A stretch of DNA of 64,000 nucleotides from Actinomycetota bacterium. GTDB lineage: Bacteria > Actinomycetota > Acidimicrobiia > Acidimicrobiales > Ilumatobacteraceae. How positions within the stretch are numbered: the first letter of the stretch is position 1; every line of letters starts with the position of its first letter. A program made the position numbers and the translations under genes. A model generated the notes under the pieces. That model had not been told where the DNA came from. It ran no database searches and saw only the letters and a program-made list of their open reading frames with translations. Location of the stretch: the NCBI GenBank assembly GCA_027592925.1, contig JAQCJO010000003.1, positions 1 through 64,000 of the forward strand. The letters are read 5' to 3'. Below, piece after piece: positions 34,245 to 42,951 of the stretch.

Positions 34245-35405
34245 GTGAGCCCACTTACGCGGTTGTCGCGCGTTCATGTGTTGATGGTGGTCGGCGAGGC
34301 TGCACTTGCGGTGTCGTTAGCCGATTCACTCTTTTTGTCAATTAGTCCTGATGCGGCGCGTTCAAAAGTCATTTTATTTTTAGCGATTAGCCTCGCACCA
34401 TTTGCTGTGCTTGCACCGATTATCGGTCCATACATCGATCGCTTGCCGGGTGGTCGTCGCATCACGGTGTGTCTTGTGGGGTTGATGCGCGCGATGGTGC
34501 TGATTGCAATGATGAAGTGGTTGAACTCACTCGCACTTTTTCCGCTCGCATTTTTATCGCTGGTGCTAGCCAAGACATATGGGGTATCACGTTCAGCAAT
34601 CATGCCAACGGTTGTAGACGGTGACGAACAATTGATGGCGGCCAATGGAAAACTTGGGCGACTGACCAGCGTGGTTGGTTTTCTTGGTGGTGCACCAGCA
34701 GTGTTGTTGCAACTCATCGACACCAGGTTGTCGCTCGGTTTATCGGCTTGTGCGTTTGCGGGTGCGGGCATAGCCGCGCTTGCACTGCCACGACATGTTG
34801 CGGCAGTTCCAAACACGATGCAAGCGATAGAGAAGCATGAGTTGCACGCCCCTCAAATTCGTCATGCAGCATTTGTGATGCTGGTGTTGCGAGCAGCAGT
34901 CGGTTTTATGTTTTTTCATTTAGCGTTCTGGTTGCGCGATCAAAAAGCGGGCACTGCGTGGTTTGGTTTGGCGGTTGCTGTGTGCTCGCTCAGCACATTT
35001 GCCGCCAATGCAATTGGTCCACTACTGCGTCGACGAATCCACGAACAGAGAATGCTCAAACTTTGTGTTGCGAGTGTTTGTCTTGGAGGACTGTTGGCTG
35101 GTTATTTTGGTGGTGTAACTGCCGGAATTGTTTTGGCTGGGGTTGTAAACGGAGTTGGTTCAATCGGCCGCCTTGCATTCGAATCGACAGTGCAATCAAA
35201 AGCACCAGATGCAAACCGAGCGCGCACATTTGTGCGCTATGAAACACGCAATCAAATCGCGTGGGTTGTGGCCGGTCTACTTGCTGTCATTGCAACGCCG
35301 CCAGGAGCGGTTGGCTTTTTAATTGTTGGCGTTGGGTCGGCAGTTGCGTCGCTGTTATTTGTCTTGAAGCTCAATACGAGCAAGCCACAGACCAGGCGCA
35401 TCTAG
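34245..35405 (+). CDS. MFS-like membrane transporter
   Basis: 386 residues from GTG 34245. About 11-12 hydrophobic segments, including FLAISLAPFAVLAPIIGPYI and VLAGVVNGVGSIGRLAFEST. The loop GPYIDRLPGGRR replaces the usual MFS GxLaDRxGRR motif and resembles the efflux group of MFS_3/DitE type. Substrate unknown. The C-terminal 51 bases overlap the convergent DUF2342-like gene. Confidence 0.78.
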   Translation: MSPLTRLSRVHVLMVVGEAALAVSLADSLFLSISPDAARSKVILFLAISLAPFAVLAPIIGPYIDRLPGGRRITVCLVGLMRAMVLIAMMKWLNSLALFPLAFLSLVLAKTYGVSRSAIMPTVVDGDEQLMAANGKLGRLTSVVGFLGGAPAVLLQLIDTRLSLGLSACAFAGAGIAALALPRHVAAVPNTMQAIEKHELHAPQIRHAAFVMLVLRAAVGFMFFHLAFWLRDQKAGTAWFGLAVAVCSLSTFAANAIGPLLRRRIHEQRMLKLCVASVCLGGLLAGYFGGVTAGIVLAGVVNGVGSIGRLAFESTVQSKAPDANRARTFVRYETRNQIAWVVAGLLAVIATPPGAVGFLIVGVGSAVASLLFVLKLNTSKPQTRRI

Positions 35406-36569
35406 CTCGTTTGGGGTAGGCAAGTTGCCTGCTTTGTCAAACAGTTGAGATAGGCCGTCGTGTCCAGCGCGCTCGGTGACACCGGATGCAAAGTCATGCC
35501 CACGTTCGACTTGCTGACGGGTGAGGCGCAAGCCCAACAGTTGCTCGACAAATGAGTCATGGGGAGCAGACTCAACACGGCGCCTGCGAACTGCTTCTGC
35601 AATCTGCGCACCGCCACCCAAAACCAGTGATGATATTGCGTCAACGCTGTGGTCGATGTAGCCGATAATCGAAGCGATCATCGCGTCTAGCACTGGAGCT
35701 TGACGCTCTTGCTCGGGCGAGCGCACCGCACCCAAAATAATGGTGGGGTCTGTGAGAAATTTTTGCATCATGGCCATCGGATCGGTGGTGCCGAGATCCA
35801 TTGTCGTGAGTCTTTCCATCAGTGCGTTTGGATTTGGTCGAAAGCCAGCGATGTATTTGCTGATCTGTTGATTGATCGAATCACGAACATGGTCGACGCT
35901 GAGCACCACATGGGATGTGAGTTCGTGGATCAACACCCACATGCGCATGTCGTCAACTGCAATGCTCCAGTCGTTTGCAAATTGTTCTACATTGCTGGCA
36001 ACAAGAAGAAGTTGATTTCGTGGTTCGCGCGGAATCGGTAAGTCGTATTGTCCGAAAGCCCGTAGTGAGAGTTGCCCGATCATTGACCCGATCGACATAC
36101 CCATCATCGCTGGCGCCATCATCTTGTTGAGCGACGACATCATTGCAGTGATCTGGTCGGTTTCGATATCAAGCTCGGTGCTGGGCTGCGGCGTTTCGGC
36201 ATTTGGGTTGCTTAATGCAGTTGCAAGTTGAGTGAAGAGCGGCTTGTACGATTCGAGCGTGTGGTGCACCCAAGTGGAATGGTTGGTGACGACAATGTTG
36301 GGAAGCGCGGTACCAGAGCCGCTACTAGTGCAAGTAGTTAAGCCGGTGTAATTGCGCACATGCATGTCGGCAATTGGCGCGAGTTGCTCGAGGCTCACCC
36401 GAGACGACGGATCAACATTTGCTTCGGTGTTGGTGCCATTCGTTGCAGTCGAGATGGCTACTTGACGCGCGACGTCCCACTGCAGCGGACCTTGGCCTGC
36501 CATTGCCTTTGCAAGGTCGCCAAAAAGTGGAATTCCAGCAAATGGTTGTTCGTCGGGGTTGTTGCTCAC
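35355..36569 (-). CDS. Zincin-like DUF2342 protein with altered HExxH motif
   Basis: 404 residues. The order of motifs (helical N-domain, AMMSSLNKMMAPAMMGMSIGS, then RMWVLIHELTSHVVLSVDHV, then AVRRRRVESAPHDSFVEQLL, a C-terminal HDFASGVTERAG) follows the actinobacterial DUF2342 zinc-dependent metalloprotease family. The motif here is HELTSH, not HExxH: Ser stands where the second zinc His is expected and a His follows. Two sites near the N-terminus are weakly conserved. Catalysis is therefore doubtful. Confidence 0.8.
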   Translation of the reverse strand: MSNNPDEQPFAGIPLFGDLAKAMAGQGPLQWDVARQVAISTATNGTNTEANVDPSSRVSLEQLAPIADMHVRNYTGLTTCTSSGSGTALPNIVVTNHSTWVHHTLESYKPLFTQLATALSNPNAETPQPSTELDIETDQITAMMSSLNKMMAPAMMGMSIGSMIGQLSLRAFGQYDLPIPREPRNQLLLVASNVEQFANDWSIAVDDMRMWVLIHELTSHVVLSVDHVRDSINQQISKYIAGFRPNPNALMERLTTMDLGTTDPMAMMQKFLTDPTIILGAVRSPEQERQAPVLDAMIASIIGYIDHSVDAISSLVLGGGAQIAEAVRRRRVESAPHDSFVEQLLGLRLTRQQVERGHDFASGVTERAGHDGLSQLFDKAGNLPTPNELDAPGLWLARIELQDK

Positions 36570-36634
36570 TGATCTAGAGCCTATTGAAACTTTAAACTAA
36601 ATGACCATCCACAACCTCGGGTACGCTGAAAGCG

Positions 36635-37126
36635 ATGTCACACCGGGAATTCTCTCTAGACAGCAACGTGTGGCTTGAAATCACTGCTACGACACTTGAT
36701 GTTGGTGCGGTGTACGACTGGTCAGTCACTGATACATGCGGGGCAGTGGTGCTGTTTTCGGGCACTGTGCGCAATCATTCCGAGGGTCGCACTGGCGTGC
36801 ACACCTTGAGCTACGAGGCCTTTGAAGAAGAAGTCATTCCGAAGTGTCGCGACATTGTTTCCGAGATGAAAAATCAGTGGAGCGACTTGGGCAGAATTGC
36901 GCTCATCCATCGAGTTGGTGACCTCAAGTTGGGTGAGTCATCGGTGCTTGTTGTGGTTTCTGCTCCGCATCGACCCGAAGCGTTTGAAGCAGCAAGATTT
37001 GGTATCGACGCCTTGAAAGCAACAGTGCCAATTTGGAAACGCGAAGCATGGGCGACCGGAAGTGACTGGGCGCTCGGTGCACAACATGTAACAACTGTTG
37101 ATCAAGTGATGAAAAGCACTGAATAA
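36635..37126 (+). CDS. moaE: Molybdopterin synthase catalytic subunit MoaE
   Basis: 163 residues. Conserved blocks: GAVVLFSGTVRNHSEG, TLSYEAFEEEVIPK, IALIHRVGDLKLGESSVLVV, APHRPEAFEAARFGID and the active-site Lys stretch LKATVPIWKREAW. MoaE, with thiocarboxylated MoaD, puts sulfur into precursor Z to make molybdopterin. No other mo genes are nearby. Its stop overlaps the start of the next gene (TAATG). Confidence 0.9.
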   Translation: MSHREFSLDSNVWLEITATTLDVGAVYDWSVTDTCGAVVLFSGTVRNHSEGRTGVHTLSYEAFEEEVIPKCRDIVSEMKNQWSDLGRIALIHRVGDLKLGESSVLVVVSAPHRPEAFEAARFGIDALKATVPIWKREAWATGSDWALGAQHVTTVDQVMKSTE

Positions 37127-37341
37127 TGATTGCAATCTCAAGTTTCTCATTGTTGTTTGCCGCAATCTCTGTGGTCTCGGCATCAACTCTGGTCGTGATG
37201 ATGTTGCAAGAGTCGCGCAACGCAACACGCAATAACGGAATGGTTGCATTTCGTCGCCACTTGGACGCTCTTTCCGATGACTCGCGCGCTCATGTGCGCC
37301 AACAATTAAAAGATCATTCGACCAAACAAGGCAGAGGGTAG
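37126..37341 (+). CDS. Small single-TM protein between moaE and mreB, unknown
   Basis: 71 residues. ATG 37126 overlaps the moaE stop by one base, which implies translational coupling. Residues ~4-27 form one TM (SSFSLLFAAISVVSASTLVV), followed by a basic and polar cytoplasmic tail (RRHLDALSDDSRAHVRQQLK). It ends 6 bp before mreB. It may act with MreB at the membrane, but no family is recognised. Confidence 0.65.
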   Translation: MIAISSFSLLFAAISVVSASTLVVMMLQESRNATRNNGMVAFRRHLDALSDDSRAHVRQQLKDHSTKQGRG

Positions 37342-37347
37342 ACCAAA

Positions 37348-38352
37348 GTGGCACGCGACTTAGCAATTGACCTTGGTACCGCAAACACCCTTGTGTACAT
37401 GGAGGGGCGCGGCATTGTTATCAATGAACCTTCCGTGATTGCTGTCAATAAGCGCACAGGTGAGGTGCTTGCAACGGGTCAAGAAGCCTGGAGCATGATC
37501 GGTCGCACGCCTGGGTACATCGTTGCGGTCCGCCCATTACGTGGTGGCGCAATTACCGACTTCGAGATCACCGAAAAGATGATCAGATTGCTGTTGCAAC
37601 GCGCTGGTGTCTCACGATTTTCACGACCCAAGGTGCTGATTTGTGTGCCGTCGGCAATCACCGAGGTGGAGCGACGCGCGGTAACCGACGCAACTCGTCG
37701 CGCAGGCGCTGCCGATGCACAGTTACTGGAACAACCAATGGCTGCTGCCATCGGTGCGGACTTGCCGATCAATGAACCTGTTGGCAACCTCGTTATTGAT
37801 ATCGGTGGCGGCACCACAGAGACCGCAGTGATCAGTCTTGGTGGAATTGTCGCGCTTGAAGCAGTGCGTGTTGGCAGTTTCGACATTGATGCAGCGATTC
37901 AGTCATATGTGCGACGCGAACATGGTCTTGCAATCGGTGAGCGCACCGCAGAAGAGATCAAGATCTCGATCGGTAGCGCAATGGCAACACCCGAAGACCG
38001 CGACGCCGAGGTGCGTGGTCGCGATCTTGTTTCAGGATTGCCAAAGACGGTGGTGCTGACATCGAGTGAAATTCGTGTCGCGATCGATGATGTTGTGACG
38101 CAGATGGTCAACTCGGTCATTCGCTGCCTGGCCTCTGCGCCGCCAGAGCTGTCACAAGATTTTCTTACTCGTGGCATGTACTTGGTCGGCGGTGGCTCGA
38201 TGTTACGCGGTTTGGCTCGGCGAATCGAGCGCGACACACAAGTGCCTGTCAATATGTCGACAGAACCGCTTGAAGCAGTTGTGCTTGGTGCTGGTCACTG
38301 CGTCGAAAACTTTGCAGCCCTGCGCGGGTTGTTCATGGATTCACGCCGCTAG
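37348..38352 (+). CDS. mreB: MreB-like actin, rod shape protein
   Basis: 334 residues from GTG 37348. Actin-fold motifs: phosphate 1 DLAIDLGTANTLVYM, connect 1 / phosphate 2 LVIDIGGGTTETAVISLGG, adenosine YLVGGGSMLRGLARRI. MreB guides lateral wall synthesis. No mreC or mreD follows, unlike the usual operon. Its stop overlaps the convergent tesB stop by 4 bp. Confidence 0.9.
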   Translation: MARDLAIDLGTANTLVYMEGRGIVINEPSVIAVNKRTGEVLATGQEAWSMIGRTPGYIVAVRPLRGGAITDFEITEKMIRLLLQRAGVSRFSRPKVLICVPSAITEVERRAVTDATRRAGAADAQLLEQPMAAAIGADLPINEPVGNLVIDIGGGTTETAVISLGGIVALEAVRVGSFDIDAAIQSYVRREHGLAIGERTAEEIKISIGSAMATPEDRDAEVRGRDLVSGLPKTVVLTSSEIRVAIDDVVTQMVNSVIRCLASAPPELSQDFLTRGMYLVGGGSMLRGLARRIERDTQVPVNMSTEPLEAVVLGAGHCVENFAALRGLFMDSRR

Positions 38353-39200
38353 ACGAGACGCGCAAGACCTTCTTGCACGACAGTGACAACAAGTTTTCCA
38401 TCCCGAGTAAAAATATGCCCCTCGGCCATGCCACGTGAATTGGATGTGGAGATAGACGACTGCTGATAGAGCAACCAGTCGTCGGCGCGAAACTCACGAT
38501 GAAACCACATTGCATGATCGAGGCTGGCGAGTTGTAGCGAACCATCGGCGAGCGATCGACCATGGGGCAAAAGTGCAGAGTCGAGCAATGTCATGTCGCT
38601 TGCGTAGGTAACGATGCACGCATGCAAGACGTTGTCGTCCGGAAGTTTTCCGTCGGTGCGAAACCAAACGCGTTGGCCTGGTTGCGGATTGCCTCTGCGC
38701 GTAAACGGGTTGCCGTCTACATAACGCATGTCAATCGGACGTGGCCTGTCATACCAGTCGCCAAGTTTTTCTTTGTACGGTTCCATCAACGACTTGAAGT
38801 CGGGAAGTGAGTCTGCATCAGGTACATCGGAAGGCATTGCGATCTGGTGCTCGAGCCCTGGCTCTGCTTTTTGAAAACTGGCCTGCACATTGAAAATCGC
38901 TTTTCCATGCTGAATTGCAACCACGCGGCGAGTCGAGAAGCTCTTTCCATCACGAATGCGGTCCACCTCATACAAGATCGGCACACCGGGGTCGCCTGAG
39001 CGCAAAAAATATGCGTGCAACGAGTGCACCATGCGACCCGGCTCATCGATCGTGCGGGCTGCAGCCACAAGAGCTTGCCCAGCCACCTGACCGCCAAACA
39101 CTCGTTGGCGATTTTCGTCTGGTGACTGACCGCGGAAAATATTGACCTCTATGGTTTCGAGGTCGAGCAATGTGATGAGGTCTTGAAGGGGTTTACTCAC
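38349..39200 (-). CDS. tesB: Acyl-CoA thioesterase II (TesB)
   Basis: 283 residues from GTG 39200. Double hotdog fold: the first half has VFGGQVAGQALVAAART, the second has SLDHAMWFHREFRADDWLLY with the catalytic Asp, then SISTSNSRGMAEGHIFTRDG and VVQEGLARL with the catalytic Gln. It hydrolyses medium/long acyl-CoA. The open frame runs further upstream over the GH1 promoter, but family similarity begins at SKPLQDLITLLDLE. GGAAGG immediately precedes the GTG. Confidence 0.88.
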   Translation of the reverse strand: MSKPLQDLITLLDLETIEVNIFRGQSPDENRQRVFGGQVAGQALVAAARTIDEPGRMVHSLHAYFLRSGDPGVPILYEVDRIRDGKSFSTRRVVAIQHGKAIFNVQASFQKAEPGLEHQIAMPSDVPDADSLPDFKSLMEPYKEKLGDWYDRPRPIDMRYVDGNPFTRRGNPQPGQRVWFRTDGKLPDDNVLHACIVTYASDMTLLDSALLPHGRSLADGSLQLASLDHAMWFHREFRADDWLLYQQSSISTSNSRGMAEGHIFTRDGKLVVTVVQEGLARLV

Positions 39201-39255
39201 CCTTCCATAATGCCAGCAATAGGTCGGGTGTGTGTGTCCGACTAGCGTGAATTTC

Positions 39256-40491
39256 ATGACAAGTGCGAATACTGCTTCAACATCATCAAACCCACTTTCT
39301 TTTCCTGCCGGATTTACGTGGGGAACTGCGACGGCTGCCCACCAAGTGGAAGGCAACAACTGGAATAACGATTGGTGGGATTGGGAACATCGTGTTGGCA
39401 CGCGCGTGAAAGAGCCAAGCGGAGACACCTGCGATCACTACAACCTGTATCCACAAGATATTGCGATGCTCGCCAAGTTGGGTTTCGACAACTATCGATT
39501 CAGTGTTGAGTGGAGTCGCATCGAGCCGGAAGACGGAGAGTTTTCTCAAGCCGAGATCAATCACTACCGAAAAGTTTTGGAAGCCTGTCACGAACACAAC
39601 ATCACACCGGTTGTGACACTGCATCACTTCACCACACCACGTTGGGTTGCAGCACAGGGCGGATGGGTAAATGATTCAACTGCAGATTTGTTTGCTCGTT
39701 TTTCGGAAAAAGTTGCTCAGTCGCTCGGTGATGGAGTTGGCAAGTGGTGCACTATTAACGAACCCAACATGGTCTCGACCATTGGGTATTTGCTCGGTGA
39801 GTTTCCACCTGGCACAAAGTCGCGCGAAGCACGCAAAAAAGCAAACGAAGTGTTTTGTCAGGCACACATAAAAGCGCGTGACGCAGTGAAGTCAATTTCG
39901 AGTGCTCCGCTTGGCATCACGCTGGCAATGCAGGAGTACACCATCAATGTCGATGACGAGTCACATCGCGCTACTGCTGAAGGCAAACGCGACATGGCAT
40001 GGGACGGCCTTGAAGACTGCTTTTTGGAAGTGGCTAAAGGCGACGACTATTTCGGTGTGCAGACATATACGCGCGAGCGTTTCAATCAAGACGGTCGCAT
40101 TTTGCCTGATGCAGATATGCGCAGGACGATCATGGGCTACGAGTTCAGGCCACAAGCGCTAGAAGCATGCATTCGTCGTGCGTGGGACAAGACGGGCCAT
40201 GTGCCGATCATTGTTACCGAAAACGGTATTGCCACGAGCGATGATGCCGAGCGAATCGAATACGTGCACGGCGCGCTTGAAGGATTGCTCAACTGCATCC
40301 AGGACGGAATTGACATTCGTGGTTACACGTATTGGAGCCTGATGGACAATTTTGAGTGGATGTATGGATACGGTCCAACATTCGGAATCGTTGCAGTCGA
40401 CTGGAAGACACAAGTGCGTACGCCACGACCAAGTGCATCTTGGCTTGGGCGTATTGCTCGCGGCAACGCACTGCTTCCGCGCAATGCGTAG
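39256..40491 (+). CDS. Beta-glucosidase, glycoside hydrolase family 1
   Basis: 411 residues. The substrate-binding N-terminus FPAGFTWGTATAAHQVEGNN, acid/base Glu in WCTINEPNMV and nucleophile Glu in IIVTENGIA are all present. The remainder, YTYWSLMDNFEWMYGYGPTF, completes the active site. There is no signal peptide, so it acts on imported beta-glucosides or beta-galactosides. ATG 39256 is preferred over the longer frame from 39232. Confidence 0.92.
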   Translation: MTSANTASTSSNPLSFPAGFTWGTATAAHQVEGNNWNNDWWDWEHRVGTRVKEPSGDTCDHYNLYPQDIAMLAKLGFDNYRFSVEWSRIEPEDGEFSQAEINHYRKVLEACHEHNITPVVTLHHFTTPRWVAAQGGWVNDSTADLFARFSEKVAQSLGDGVGKWCTINEPNMVSTIGYLLGEFPPGTKSREARKKANEVFCQAHIKARDAVKSISSAPLGITLAMQEYTINVDDESHRATAEGKRDMAWDGLEDCFLEVAKGDDYFGVQTYTRERFNQDGRILPDADMRRTIMGYEFRPQALEACIRRAWDKTGHVPIIVTENGIATSDDAERIEYVHGALEGLLNCIQDGIDIRGYTYWSLMDNFEWMYGYGPTFGIVAVDWKTQVRTPRPSASWLGRIARGNALLPRNA

Positions 40492-40506
40492 CGAGTAATT
40501 TTTCAC

Positions 40507-41148
40507 GTGACCAAACTCAGTGGTGAACGACGCACGATTGCTATTGAGACAACTGGGTTTATGCCAGAGGTTGAAGGAGATGCTCTCTTTGTTGCGGCGC
40601 TAGGTGCTGGAAAAGCTTGCCCTGGTTTACCGATGGTTGAAATTGGCTCGTACTGTGGCCGCAGCACCGTGTGGCTTGGTGCAGCAGCCGAAACCTGTGG
40701 CACATTGCTGTTTGCGGTTGATCACCACGGCGGATCAGAAGAAAACCAGATTGGTTGGGAGTGGCACGACCCAACATTGGTCGACGCGTCAACAGGTCGA
40801 CTCAATACGTTGCCGCATTTTGAAAAAACTATGAGCCGTGCGCGGCTCACCGACACGGTGCGAACTGTTGTCGGAGACTCGCCAACAATTGCAAGTACCT
40901 GGACGCAACAAATCGCGATGTGTTTTATTGATGGCGGCCATGCCCGAGATGTTGCGGCAAACGATTATGCAGCGTGGAACGGACATATTGCACTGGGTGG
41001 CATCTTGGCAATCCACGATGTGTTTACTGATCCGGCACTTGGCGGCCAGGCTCCCTATGAAGAGATTTATCTAGCAGCAATAAATGGCGGCAAGTTTGCA
41101 GATGTGAGCGCAACTGGGTCGCTGCGTGTGCTCACACGTGTGAAATAA
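40507..41148 (+). CDS. Class I SAM-dependent methyltransferase (Methyltransf_24 type)
   Basis: 213 residues from GTG 40507. Motif I is MVEIGSYCGRSTVWLGAAAE, motif II contains LFAVDHHGGSEENQ, and a later stretch is MCFIDGGHARDVAANDYAAW. The fold suits small-molecule or glycan methylation. It follows the GH1 gene by 15 bp on the same strand. Substrate unknown. Confidence 0.78.
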   Translation: MTKLSGERRTIAIETTGFMPEVEGDALFVAALGAGKACPGLPMVEIGSYCGRSTVWLGAAAETCGTLLFAVDHHGGSEENQIGWEWHDPTLVDASTGRLNTLPHFEKTMSRARLTDTVRTVVGDSPTIASTWTQQIAMCFIDGGHARDVAANDYAAWNGHIALGGILAIHDVFTDPALGGQAPYEEIYLAAINGGKFADVSATGSLRVLTRVK

Positions 41149-41174
41149 AAACGTCTCGAAACCGGAATCAGTTT

Positions 41175-42227
41175 TTAGTCAAGCACAGTTGATGCGCCAA
41201 ATATTTGGCTTGCTGCGGTGTCGCCACTAATTGCATTGGCAGCCAAGATCACTGCGGCACCGGTGTACGCACTGCACTCGTCGGCAGGAAACACAATGCG
41301 ATCTGGGTAAACAATGCCGGTGAGGTATGCGCCGCTCTCAGTGCGGTGCGCGTTTGTCCACGACAACAATTGTTTTGCAGTGTCAATGTTGCCGATGGCA
41401 GAGTGAGCAAGCGAGCATTCTGCTGTTTCTGCTGCAGTTACCCAATCTTCGTCATTGACGCAACGCACGCCACGAGACGGGATCACGAATTCATCCCACT
41501 GCATGGCAATGCGGGTCTTTGCTTCGGTGCCAGTTAACGCACCAGTGAGCACGGGGTAGTACCAGTCCATTGCCCAGCGCAGTTTTGGCTCGAAAGCAGC
41601 GAGGTTGGTGTTGATGATTTCGTCAAGTGTGTCGGCGGCAGCGCGCCACTCGGGTTGCGAATCACCAACTATTGCTCCAATGTTTGCTGCGCAATGCAGT
41701 GCGTGGCGGATAGACGAACAGCCAGTCAGCAATGCATAGTCCCAAGGGTTTGCGTTCACTTCGCGAGCCCACAAGATGGTGCCGTCTGGGCGACGCATTG
41801 CCAGCACCCATTCCATTGCACGCTTGACCGCTGGCCACATGCGCGCAACAAATTGTTTGTCGTTGGTGCTCATCCAGTGGTGCCACACTCCGGTGCCGAT
41901 GTATGCGCACACGTTGGTGTCAAGTTTGGTTTCTTCAACTGATCCGTCTGGCAAGTAGTAGTTAAACCAACTGCCATCTTCGCGTTGCACCGAGGTCAAC
42001 CATTCGTATGCTCGTTGCGCCTGATCATGCAAACCCATCACGTCGAGAGCCATTGCGGTCTCAACGTGATTCCATGGGTCGCAGTGTCCACCAACAAACC
42101 ACGGGACCATGCCATTTGAGAGTTGCAATGATGCAATGGACTGAGCGGTTGCACGCAACTCTTCTTGCGTGATCACATCGTCAAGATTATCGCCGAGATG
42201 GCTACCGAGAAGTTCGTTATTTGGCAT
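41175..42227 (-). CDS. Alpha/alpha-toroid protein (often annotated as prenyltransferase)
   Basis: 350 residues. Repeating helical pairs with Trp/Gly-rich turns (MVPWFVGGHCDPWNHVETAM; REDGSWFNYYLPDG; NPWDYALLTGCSSIRHALHC; YLTGIVYPDRIVFPADECSA) give an alpha/alpha-barrel as in squalene cyclase or GH15-like enzymes. No clear prenyltransferase motif is seen, so glycoside-active or lipid-binding roles are possible. It overlaps the preceding methyltransferase gene by 11 bp and is the last gene of the cluster. Confidence 0.7.
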   Translation of the reverse strand: MPNNELLGSHLGDNLDDVITQEELRATAQSIASLQLSNGMVPWFVGGHCDPWNHVETAMALDVMGLHDQAQRAYEWLTSVQREDGSWFNYYLPDGSVEETKLDTNVCAYIGTGVWHHWMSTNDKQFVARMWPAVKRAMEWVLAMRRPDGTILWAREVNANPWDYALLTGCSSIRHALHCAANIGAIVGDSQPEWRAAADTLDEIINTNLAAFEPKLRWAMDWYYPVLTGALTGTEAKTRIAMQWDEFVIPSRGVRCVNDEDWVTAAETAECSLAHSAIGNIDTAKQLLSWTNAHRTESGAYLTGIVYPDRIVFPADECSAYTGAAVILAANAISGDTAASQIFGASTVLD

Positions 42228-42948
42228 TGCTCACCGGCTTCATTGAGTACACCACATAACTTTTGCCAAGAACTGGCGCAAGCACTTGTTCGGCCACTTG
42301 TGTCACTTTTGGTTTGGAGATGATGTCCCATTCCAAAAACTTTTTGTATGCGTTGACCATGCGGTTGTCTTCGCGCGCAGGACCAACAGCGCAGCGCAGC
42401 CACCAATACGGCGAGTGCAATCCGTGGGCGCGATGCTGACCAACGACGCGCAAACCAGCCGCACGCAACTTTGCCTTGAGTTCGGTGCCGCTATAAATGC
42501 GCACATGGCCACCGACTACAAATGGCGCGTGGTATTCATCTGACAACATCCAGTTGATCTTTTCGGGAAACCATGACGGCACGGTGGCGCCAAGTGTGCC
42601 GCCCGGCTTGAGTACGCGAGCGAGTTCACTCAGTGCAGCTACATCATTTTGAATGTGCTCGAGCACTTCAGAAGTGACAATGCAATCAAACGAGTTTTCG
42701 GCAAAAGGCAAGCACGTGGCATCGCCGCGCAACACACCCACGAGGTTTTCGGCCATGATCTCGCCGGCTTCGTACATGGCGCTAAAAGTTGCGCGCATGG
42801 CGACTACTTCTTCTTGGGCGTAGTCGAGTGCAATAACTTGCGCACCAAGGCGTGCGGCTTCAAATGCGTGACGACCAAAGCCTGCTCCGGCATCGAGAAA
42901 CAGCGTGCCAGGTCCTATAGAGAGTTCGCTAAAGCGCACGGTCAGCAT
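42217..42948 (-). CDS. Class I SAM-dependent methyltransferase
   Basis: 243 residues. Motif I FLDAGAGFGRHAFEAARLGA, an acidic residue in VIALDY, and post motifs GDATCLPFAENSFDCIVTSE, VLEHIQNDVAALSELARVLK follow the Methyltransf_11 pattern. The C-terminal part (YWWLRCAVGPAREDN) has Arg/Trp-rich segments that may bind a lipid or sugar acceptor. It sits between a GT4 gene and a toroid gene in an operon; glycolipid modification is inferred. Confidence 0.85.
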   Translation of the reverse strand: MLTVRFSELSIGPGTLFLDAGAGFGRHAFEAARLGAQVIALDYAQEEVVAMRATFSAMYEAGEIMAENLVGVLRGDATCLPFAENSFDCIVTSEVLEHIQNDVAALSELARVLKPGGTLGATVPSWFPEKINWMLSDEYHAPFVVGGHVRIYSGTELKAKLRAAGLRVVGQHRAHGLHSPYWWLRCAVGPAREDNRMVNAYKKFLEWDIISKPKVTQVAEQVLAPVLGKSYVVYSMKPVSNAK

Positions 42949-42951
42949 TGG

